Assembly: GCA_023252065.1 (NCBI GenBank)
Contig: JAHEXO010000165.1
Span: 1-5,819, forward strand
Direction of reading: 5' to 3'
From: Nocardioides sp.
GTDB taxonomy: Bacteria > Actinomycetota > Actinomycetes > Propionibacteriales > Nocardioidaceae
Length of the DNA stretch: 5,819 bases
Shown here piece after piece: positions 1 through 4,403 of this stretch; the first letter of the stretch is position 1; each line of letters opens with the position of its first letter. The notes beneath the pieces are model-generated. The model saw nothing but the letters and a program-made list of their open reading frames with translations. It ran no database searches and was not told the origin of the DNA. The position numbers and the translations under genes were made by a program.

Positions 1-198
1 TCGCTCGCCGACCAGCATCAGCCCCGAGATGCAGAGCGCGAGGCACATGGGCAGCACCGGCACCAGCGACGGCGCCACGATCCCGACCACCGGCGCCGCG
101 ACCAGGCCCATGCCGAGGCCCACGACCGCTTGGACGAACGCGCCGAAGACGGCGGCCAGTCCCAGGACCAGCAGGACCTGCCAGGAGAGGTCGGCCAA
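1..198 (-). CDS. TauE/SafE-type membrane exporter (N-terminal 66 codons, cut by window edge)
   Basis: This is the start of a polytopic membrane protein whose remainder lies beyond base 1. The visible part has a hydrophobic helix at about residues 7-26, then the glycine-rich stretch GAFVQAVVGLGMGLVAAP (residues 19-36), then a second long hydrophobic span to about residue 63. The pattern of a first helix followed by a G-x-G-rich turn is typical of the TauE/SafE (DUF81) family, whose members are proposed to export sulfite, sulfoacetate or other small organosulfur anions. The substrate cannot be read here. The start is chosen as TTG at 198: this frame has no ATG or GTG upstream before it overlaps the preceding gene, and TTG lies two bases after that gene's stop. 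No good Shine-Dalgarno is visible, so translational coupling is inferred. It is the last visible gene of a four-gene leftward operon. Confidence 0.75.
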   Translation of the reverse strand, partial: MADLSWQVLLVLGLAAVFGAFVQAVVGLGMGLVAAPVVGIVAPSLVPVLPMCLALCISGLMLVGER

Positions 199-200
199 GG

Positions 201-671
201 TCAGCCGCGCATCGGCCCACCGGGCCGCCCGTAGGACTCGGCCACGATCTCGGCCACCACCGACAGCGCGATCTCACCCGGCCCCTTGCCACCGAGGTTG
301 AGACCCGCCGGCACGTGCAGCTTCTCGAGGCCGGGCACGCCCTCGGCCGCCAGCTCGGTCTGCATCCGCCCGGCGCGGCTCCGGCTCGCCATCATCGCGA
401 CGTACGACGCGGGCGAGGCGAGGGCGTCGCGGAGGAAGGCGGGTGCGTCCGGTGCGTCGTGGTCGCACAGCACCACGGCGTCGCCCTCGACCGGCGCGAG
501 CGAGACCAGCCCGGGGCCGCCGTCGTCCTCGGCGAGGACGACGACCTCGCGGCCGGCTGTCGTCGCGATGGTGTCGATCGCGGCCGAGATGGGGTTGGCG
601 GTGAGGACCAGGATCCGGCCATGCTCGGGCCGGTCGTCGGACCAGGGCTGCTCGCGGGGCGTCGACGTCAT
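201..671 (-). CDS. Stand-alone XdhC C-terminal (Rossmann) domain protein
   Basis: The 156-residue protein matches the C-terminal Rossmann domain of XdhC/CoxI proteins, which help load sulfurated molybdenum cofactor into xanthine dehydrogenase-type enzymes. A first beta strand (GRILVLTANP, residues 18-27) opens the fold. The acidic DAVVLCDHDAPD segment is at 64-75. The signature block YVAMMASRSRAGRM (90-103), with PAGLNLGG (121-128) and EIALSVVAEIVAE (133-145), corresponds to the family's Y-V-G-x-I-G-S-R-R, hxPIGLxIG and E-I-A-x-S-I-x-A-E-I pattern. The N-terminal XdhC_CoxI domain of full-length relatives (commonly 250-380 residues) is absent. ATG 671 lies 4 bases after the yjbQ-like stop, with AGG about 8 bases upstream. 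No molybdoenzyme subunit is visible in this window, so the partner is unknown; a Moco or NAD(P)-binding accessory role is inferred from the family only. Confidence 0.8.
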   Translation of the reverse strand: MTSTPREQPWSDDRPEHGRILVLTANPISAAIDTIATTAGREVVVLAEDDGGPGLVSLAPVEGDAVVLCDHDAPDAPAFLRDALASPASYVAMMASRSRAGRMQTELAAEGVPGLEKLHVPAGLNLGGKGPGEIALSVVAEIVAESYGRPGGPMRG

Positions 672-675
672 GCGC

Positions 676-1089
676 TCAGCCTGCCAGGAACGACAGCCTG
701 ACCTCGCGGTCGGGGTTGTCGACGTTGAGGTCGACCAGGCAGATGCTCTGCCAGGTTCCGAGCTGGAGGTGCCCGTCGACGACCGGCACGGTGGCGTAGG
801 GCGGGACGAGCGCCGGCATCACGTGCGACCGGCCGTGCCCCCGGCTGCCGTGCCGGTGGCGCCAGCGGTCGTCGGCGGGCAGCAGGTCGGCGAGCGTCGC
901 CAGCAGGTCGTCGTCGGAGCCGGCCCCGGTCTCGAGGATCGCGACCCCGGCGGTGGCGTGCAGCACGAAGACGTGCAGCAACCCCGATGCGCCGTCGCCG
1001 TACGACGTGACGAACGCGCGGCACTCCCCCGTCAGGTCGTGCACCACCTCGCGGGAGCCCGTGTGGACTCGGACCACCTCAGACCTCAT
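676..1089 (-). CDS. yjbQ: YjbQ family (UPF0047) secondary thiamine-phosphate synthase-like protein
   Basis: This 137-residue protein has the usual length and motifs of the YjbQ/UPF0047 family, a small cytoplasmic trimeric beta-rich fold. Visible landmarks are HATAGVAILE (44-53), the histidine-rich HGSRGHGRSHVMPALV (80-95), which probably supplies metal or phosphate ligands (H80, H85, H89), DGHLQLGTWQSI (105-116), and the C-terminal DNPDREVRLSFL (124-135). E. coli YjbQ has been linked to a secondary thiamine-phosphate synthase activity, but the physiological role of the family is unsettled. ATG 1089 overlaps the upstream thiamine-binding gene by 11 bases, and the best Shine-Dalgarno-like AGGAG is too far away (about 16 bases), so coupled translation is likely. 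A GTG at 1077 is a possible alternative start but would only trim four residues. Having a thiamine-binding-type gene directly upstream agrees with a thiamine connection. Confidence 0.88.
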   Translation of the reverse strand: MRSEVVRVHTGSREVVHDLTGECRAFVTSYGDGASGLLHVFVLHATAGVAILETGAGSDDDLLATLADLLPADDRWRHRHGSRGHGRSHVMPALVPPYATVPVVDGHLQLGTWQSICLVDLNVDNPDREVRLSFLAG

Positions 1090-1393
1090 CGGTGGCCGCC
1101 AACCGCTCCTCGAGCCGCTCCACCTTGGCGGTCAGCTGCCCGGTGTCGTGGCCGGCCCGCAGGTCGGCCTTGAGCACGAGCCCGACCCGGGGCGAGGTCT
1201 CGGCGACCGCGAACACGGCCCGCTTCACGACGTCCATGACCTGGTCCCACTCCCCCTCGATCGTGGTGAACATCGAGTCGGTGTGGTTCGGCAGCCCGGA
1301 CTCCCGGATCACGCGGACGGCCTCGGCGACGGACGCGCTCACGCCACCCGTCTCGTCGCCGACGGAAGGACTGATGCTGATCGCCACGAGCAT
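1079..1393 (-). CDS. MTH1187/UPF0045 family thiamine-binding-type protein
   Basis: The 104-residue product matches the MTH1187/YqgV (UPF0045, Thiamine_BP) family, ferredoxin-like alpha-beta proteins related to the thiamine/HMP-binding domains of YkoF. Motifs in order are the opening strand MLVAISISP (1-9), the serine-containing helix start SASVAEAVRVIRESGL (19-34), the strand MFTTIEGEWDQVMDVVKRA (41-59), which is the family hallmark (T-x-I-E-G-E-W-D-x-V-M), and an acidic C-terminal helix. Length is normal. Cytoplasmic ligand binding, probably of thiamine or a precursor, is inferred from structural relatives and is not shown here. It is the first gene of the leftward operon. ATG 1393 has no Shine-Dalgarno, but a TAGCGT hexamer ends six bases before it, which suggests a leaderless transcript. 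Its last 11 bases overlap the start of yjbQ. Confidence 0.87.
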   Translation of the reverse strand: MLVAISISPSVGDETGGVSASVAEAVRVIRESGLPNHTDSMFTTIEGEWDQVMDVVKRAVFAVAETSPRVGLVLKADLRAGHDTGQLTAKVERLEERLAATDEV

Positions 1394-1399
1394 GCGACC

Positions 1400-1405
1400 A
1401 CGCTA
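1400..1405 (-). promoter_or_regulatory. Candidate -10 element (TAGCGT) for the leftward operon
   Basis: Read on the minus strand, TAGCGT fits the actinobacterial TANNNT -10 pattern and ends six bases before ATG 1393. That spacing is typical of leaderless actinobacterial transcripts, in which the first transcribed base is at or next to the start codon. The gene also lacks a Shine-Dalgarno sequence, which agrees with this. At 17-bp spacing upstream there is only GGGGTC and no TTGAC-like box, so the assignment rests on the -10 and its distance alone. Confidence 0.35.
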
Positions 1406-1432
1406 GCCCGACCCCGAGAGCCGACCCCGGGG

Positions 1433-1442
1433 CCCCTAGGGG
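1433..1442. repeat. 10-bp perfect palindrome CCCCTAGGGG in the divergent intergenic region
   Basis: CCCCTAGGGG reads identically on both strands and sits in the middle of the 127-bp gap between the leftward operon and the rightward ABC operon, next to more C/G runs. It could be a small operator serving either direction, but a short G/C palindrome can also arise by chance in DNA this GC-rich. The rest of the gap (1394-1520) shows no convincing -35/-10 pair for the rightward genes. Confidence 0.3.
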
Positions 1443-1520
1443 TTTCCAGGGGCGCGCCAGTGGCGGGATCAGCACCGTCCCCGATGTGGCAGACCCCCGG
1501 CCGGCGGGAGAGTCCTCGGC

Positions 1521-2417
1521 ATGATCCACATCGACCACCTCACGAAGAGCTACGGCAGGTTCACCGCCGTCGACCAGGTCACGTTCCGGGCGGAGCCCGG
1601 CCGTGTCACCGGCTTCCTCGGCCCGAACGGCGCCGGGAAGACCACCACCCTGCGCATCCTCGTCGGGCTCACGCCGGCGTCGTCCGGGAACGCCACCGTT
1701 CTCGGACGTCGCTACGCCGACCTGCCCAACCCGGGCCGCGAGATCGGGGTCCTCCTCGACGCCTCCGCCCAGCACGCCGGCCGGACCGGCCGCGAGATCC
1801 TGACCCTCGCCCAGCGCACCATGCGCGTCGACAAGGGGCGGGTCGAGCAGATGCTCGACCTGGTCAGCCTCACCGACGACGAGGCCGGCCGACGGGTGCG
1901 CGACTACTCGCTGGGCATGCGGCAGCGTCTCGGCATCGCCACCGCACTGATCGGCGACCCCGAGGTCCTCGTGCTCGACGAGCCGGCCAACGGCCTCGAC
2001 CCGGCCGGCATCCGGTGGATGCGCGACCTGCTGCGCGGCTTCGCCGACGAGGGCGGCACCGTCCTGCTGTCGTCGCACCTCCTTCACGAGATCGAGGTCG
2101 TCGCCGACGACCTGGTCGTGATCGGCACCGGGCGGATCGTCGCCTCGGGCACCAAGGGCGAGCTGCTCGCCTCGGCCGGCACCTACGCCGGCGCCCACGA
2201 CGTCACGGCCCTGGCCGCGGCCCTCACCACCGCCGGGCACACCGCCTCACCGTCGCAGGACGGCGTCCGCACCGATGCCGACGCAGCGCAGGTCGGACGC
2301 CTCGCGCTCGCCGCCGGCGTACCCCTCACCGAGCTTCGGCCTGCCGACGGCGCCGGCCTGGAGGAGATGTTCCTCGAGCTCACCAAGAACGACGCACGAG
2401 AAGGAGCAGCGGCATGA
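1521..2417 (+). CDS. ABC transporter ATP-binding protein (BcrA/DrrA-like, ABC-2 exporter type)
   Basis: The 298-residue cytoplasmic ATPase of a two-gene exporter has a complete nucleotide-binding domain: Walker A GPNGAGKT (34-41), signature SLGMRQ (130-135), Walker B VLVLDE with D153/E154, a D-loop GLD (158-160) and the switch histidine H186 in LLSSHLLHE. The usual Q-loop glutamine region reads EIGVLLDASAQHAGRTG (74-90), with D80 near the expected position; this LLDA..HAGRTGR form is common among actinobacterial BcrA-like ATPases. Residues 220-298 form the C-terminal extension usual for this group and end in EEMFLELT, a BcrA-type tail motif. ATG 1521 has GGGAG at 1506-1510, 10 bases upstream. 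The last bases overlap the permease ATG as ATGA. ABC-2 exporters of this type move lipids, peptides or antibiotics outward; the substrate is not evident, and no resistance or biosynthesis genes are nearby. Confidence 0.95.
   Translation: MIHIDHLTKSYGRFTAVDQVTFRAEPGRVTGFLGPNGAGKTTTLRILVGLTPASSGNATVLGRRYADLPNPGREIGVLLDASAQHAGRTGREILTLAQRTMRVDKGRVEQMLDLVSLTDDEAGRRVRDYSLGMRQRLGIATALIGDPEVLVLDEPANGLDPAGIRWMRDLLRGFADEGGTVLLSSHLLHEIEVVADDLVVIGTGRIVASGTKGELLASAGTYAGAHDVTALAAALTTAGHTASPSQDGVRTDADAAQVGRLALAAGVPLTELRPADGAGLEEMFLELTKNDAREGAAA
2401..2406 (+). promoter_or_regulatory. Ribosome binding site AAGGAG for the ABC-2 permease
   Basis: AAGGAG lies inside the end of the ATPase gene, 7 bases before ATG 2414. 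This strong Shine-Dalgarno fixes the permease start at the ATGA overlap, although the reading frame stays open far upstream. Confidence 0.85.
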
Positions 2418-3229
2418 GCACCACCACGATCGAGACCCACGAGGCCGTCCGCGAGAGGCCGGCCACCCGCGAGGCGCAGGCGCCGATCCCGTTCCGCACG
2501 GTGATGGGCGTGGAGCTGCGCAAGATGTTCGACACCCGGTCCGGCTTCTGGCTGATGGTCGGCATCGCCGTCACAGCGCTGGTCGCGACCGGCTCGGTGA
2601 TCGCGTTCGGCTCGGACGCCAGCCTGACCTACAACAACTTCGCCGCCGCCATCGGAGTACCGATGACCATCCTGCTCCCGATCGTCGCGATCCTGTCGGT
2701 CACCGGCGAGTGGAGCCAGCGGGCCGGCCTGACCACCTTCACGCTGGTGCCGCACCGCGGCCGGGTGATCCGGGCCAAGCTGGCCAACACGCTGCTGGTC
2801 GGGGTCGCGTCGATGGTCGTCGCACTCGTGATCGGGGCCGTCGGCAACCTGCTGGCCAGCACCCTGGTCGGCGTCCCGACGGTCTGGGACCTCTCCCCCA
2901 CCGAGATCCTCTACATCGTCGGCGCGGACCTGATCGGGATGACGGTCGGCTTCATGCTCGGCGTGGTCACCCGCAGCTCCGCGGCCGCCATCGTGGCCTA
3001 CTTCGTCTACTGGTTCGTGATCCCGACCCTGACCTCGGTGCTGGCTGCGAGCCAGCACTGGTTCGAGAAGGCGCAGGGCTGGGTGGACTTCTCCTTCAAC
3101 CAGAACCGCATGTACGACGGGGGCTTCTCGGCGCACGACTGGACCCAGCTGGCGGTCACGGGGGCCGTCTGGCTGGTCCTGCCCCTGGCCTTCGGCCTCT
3201 GGCGGGTCCTGCGGGCCGAGGTGAAGTAG
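2414..3229 (+). CDS. ABC-2 type transporter permease
   Basis: The 271-residue integral membrane protein is the membrane half of the exporter whose ATPase is encoded immediately upstream. After a cytoplasmic N-terminus of about 44 residues, six hydrophobic segments are visible at about 45-66, 80-97, 123-147, 166-185, 187-210 and 244-263, the normal layout for an ABC-2 permease. The segment EWSQRAGLTTFTLVPHRGR (99-117), between helices 2 and 3, is a conserved feature of actinobacterial ABC-2 permeases paired with BcrA-like ATPases. The early VELRKMFDTRSGFW (33-46) is the usual amphipathic lead-in to helix 1. The ATG is set by AAGGAG seven bases upstream and overlaps the ATPase stop (ATGA), so equal synthesis of both subunits by translational coupling is likely. 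A strong hairpin follows the TAG stop by about 10 bases. The substrate is unknown. Confidence 0.92.
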   Translation: MSTTTIETHEAVRERPATREAQAPIPFRTVMGVELRKMFDTRSGFWLMVGIAVTALVATGSVIAFGSDASLTYNNFAAAIGVPMTILLPIVAILSVTGEWSQRAGLTTFTLVPHRGRVIRAKLANTLLVGVASMVVALVIGAVGNLLASTLVGVPTVWDLSPTEILYIVGADLIGMTVGFMLGVVTRSSAAAIVAYFVYWFVIPTLTSVLAASQHWFEKAQGWVDFSFNQNRMYDGGFSAHDWTQLAVTGAVWLVLPLAFGLWRVLRAEVK

Positions 3230-3239
3230 CCCGCCACCA

Positions 3240-3287
3240 CGACGTCAGACGAACCGTGCGCCCTTGGCCACGGTTCGTCTGACGTTG
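3240..3287 (+). terminator. Likely intrinsic terminator hairpin after the ABC operon
   Basis: A perfect 17-bp inverted repeat has arms ACGTCAGACGAACCGTG (3242-3258) and CACGGTTCGTCTGACGT (3269-3285) around a 10-base loop. One G-U and one C-G pair extend it to 3240-3287, and the loop can fold further (GCC/GGC). It begins about 10 bases after the permease stop. No T-run follows, which is common for terminators in high-GC actinobacteria. The near-perfect symmetry also permits bidirectional function or a protein-binding site. Confidence 0.75.
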
Positions 3288-3319
3288 CCGGGCGCTGGTC
3301 ACGGGGTCATCATCGGAGC

Positions 3320-3885
3320 GTGCCCACGACCGACGCGGTCGGCAGCGACCTCAGCGGCAGGATCCCGCTCCTCGCGTTGGCGCTCGGGGCGGCCGTCGCG
3401 GTCCTGCTCGGGGTCGACGACCGCCGCCACCCGGGCTTCGCCAAGCCGGTGCAGCTCGGATTCGACTCGGTGATCCAGATGAAGACCTGCTGGCGCTGGC
3501 CGTCGGCCTGCTCCTGATGTTCCAGCTCCTGGGCGCGCTCTGGATGTACGGACGCCTCGGCTCCACTGCCCCTTCCTGGGTCGGTCCCGCGCACCGAGCC
3601 CTCGGCTTCGTCGCCGTTCTGGTCAGCCTGCCGGTTGCCTACGACTGCCTTCTCGCCTTCGGCATCCAGACCTACCAGCCCCGCGTCCTGGTCGACGCCG
3701 TCCTGGGCTGCGCGGCGTACGGCGCGCTCGTGGTCAAGGTCTTCGCCGTCAACAGCCGCACGTCGCCGCCGTGGTTCCTCCCGGTCGCCGGGGGCCTGCT
3801 GTTCACGCTGTTCCTCCTGGTAGTTCTGACCTCGGCGGTCTGGTACTTAGTCCAGTACGGCTTCCCGACCGGCAACCAGTACTAG
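3320..3885 (+). pseudogene. DUF6529-like five-helix membrane protein, broken by a one-base frameshift
   Basis: Two consecutive reading frames together encode one membrane protein resembling the actinobacterial DUF6529 family, whose function is unknown. The first part (GTG 3320, stop 3515-3517) holds helix 1 (IPLLALALGAAVAVLLGV) and ends ...SVIQMKT before turning into non-family sequence. The following frame, read from about 3490, continues with a proper second helix (LALAVGLLLMFQLLGALWMYG) and then three more. Inserting one G between 3489 and 3490 restores ATG AAG ACC TGG CTG GCG CTG, giving MKTWLAL, close to the K-x-W-L I recall at this point in the family. The simplest reading is a single-base deletion or a sequencing error. 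GTG 3320 has only a GGAG one base away, a poor ribosome binding site. The family name is from memory, with moderate certainty; the frame break itself is clear in the sequence. Confidence 0.65.
3517..3885 (+). CDS. C-terminal part of the DUF6529-like protein, open as its own 122-codon frame
   Basis: This is the intact downstream piece of the broken gene and could be called as a separate hypothetical protein. Its ATG shares its A with the TGA of the upstream piece (TGATG at 3515-3519), an arrangement that allows reinitiation, so a product might still be made. It carries the end of helix 2 and helices at about residues 27-49, 56-77 and 85-109, with WVGPAHRALG (21-30), RVLVDAVLGCAAYG (56-69) and PVAGGLLFTLFLLVVLTSAVWYL (88-110, split by G91-G92) as recognisable blocks. 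Starting here would cut helix 2 in half, since hydrophobic coding sequence in this frame extends back to about 3487. That is why I treat it as a fragment and not a natural gene start. The TAG stop overlaps the convergent sigma-factor stop. Confidence 0.5.
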   Translation: MFQLLGALWMYGRLGSTAPSWVGPAHRALGFVAVLVSLPVAYDCLLAFGIQTYQPRVLVDAVLGCAAYGALVVKVFAVNSRTSPPWFLPVAGGLLFTLFLLVVLTSAVWYLVQYGFPTGNQY

Positions 3886-4403
3886 TCGGGCCGCGGCGCG
3901 ACGGCGGCCGGCTCGTCTTCGTCCATCAAGTGCGGGACCGACGCCCGCAGCCGGGCCAGACCTTCGCGGGCGTGGGACTTGACCGTCCCGACCGAGATCC
4001 CGAGCACCTCGGCGGTCGCGGCCTCGGTCAGGTCCTCGTAGTAACGCAGCACCAGGACCGCGCGCTGCCGGGGCGACAGCTGGGCCAGAGCGTCGCGCAG
4101 CGCCGTCCGGTCACTGGGACTCTCCCTGGCCGGCAGCTCGGGCACCTCGCCGACCGACCGCTCCCGCCAGCGCCGGCGCCGCCAGCGGGTCACGCTCTCG
4201 CGGGCCAGGACCGTGCGCACGTAGGGATCGGGGTCGGCGGCGATCCGCGCCCACCGTGGTACGACGCGCTGCAGCGTGGTCTGGACCAGGTCCTCCGCGT
4301 CGTGGTGACTGCCGGTCAGCAGGTACGCCGTCCGCAGCAGCGCCGGGCGTCGCGCGGCGACGTACTCCTCGAAGTCGCTGGCGCCGCGGTCAGGCCCGGA
4401 CAC
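3882..4403 (-). CDS. SigE-family ECF RNA polymerase sigma factor
   Basis: The 173-residue protein is a two-domain extracytoplasmic-function sigma factor that directs RNA polymerase to a small regulon. Region 2 covers about 11-75: FEEYVAARRPALLRTAYLLTG, with the DAEDLVQTTLQRV core helix and the PYVRTVLARESV segment. Region 4 covers about 103-155: LRDALAQLSPRQRAVLVLRYYEDLTEAATAEVLGIS followed by the helix-turn-helix GTVKSHAREGLARLR. The FEE(Y/F)VAARxPxLLRTAYLLTG opening is characteristic of the actinobacterial SigE-type subfamily. There is no SnoaL or other C-terminal extension, only an acidic/proline tail. The GTG start at 4403 has GGAGG four bases upstream and lies within the last 14 bases of the preceding membrane-protein gene, so the two are translationally coupled. 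No typical ECF promoter (GGAAC plus CGT-type) was recognised upstream of the pair, so autoregulation is not visible. Confidence 0.93.
   Translation of the reverse strand: MSGPDRGASDFEEYVAARRPALLRTAYLLTGSHHDAEDLVQTTLQRVVPRWARIAADPDPYVRTVLARESVTRWRRRRWRERSVGEVPELPARESPSDRTALRDALAQLSPRQRAVLVLRYYEDLTEAATAEVLGISVGTVKSHAREGLARLRASVPHLMDEDEPAAVAPRPD

Noticed and set aside
286..1173. Long plus-strand open frame opposite yjbQ and xdhC.
   Set aside because: The opposite strand shows clear family motifs for three genes, while this frame has none and is typical antisense reading of GC-rich codons.
1086..2240. Long minus-strand open frame opposite the ABC ATPase and across the divergent gap.
   Set aside because: Its translation is Gly/Arg/Asp/Val-rich without motifs, whereas the plus strand encodes a complete ABC ATPase with all catalytic motifs. 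It is a GC-rich shadow.
953..2413. An open plus-strand frame running into the permease, which would make a protein of over 700 residues.
   Set aside because: The part before 2414 is arginine/proline/histidine-rich low-complexity translation lying over well-supported genes. The permease has its own AAGGAG and ATG at 2414.
2183..3136. Long minus-strand open frame opposite the permease.
   Set aside because: It is rich in His/Arg/Asp/Gly with no membrane or domain pattern, while the plus-strand reading gives six well-formed hydrophobic helices with a matching ATPase upstream.
3485..3493. Programmed ribosomal frameshifting as the explanation of the DUF6529-like split.
   Set aside because: No slippery heptamer (X XXY YYZ) or run of identical bases is present at AAGACCTGCTGG, and a one-base deletion explains the family match better.
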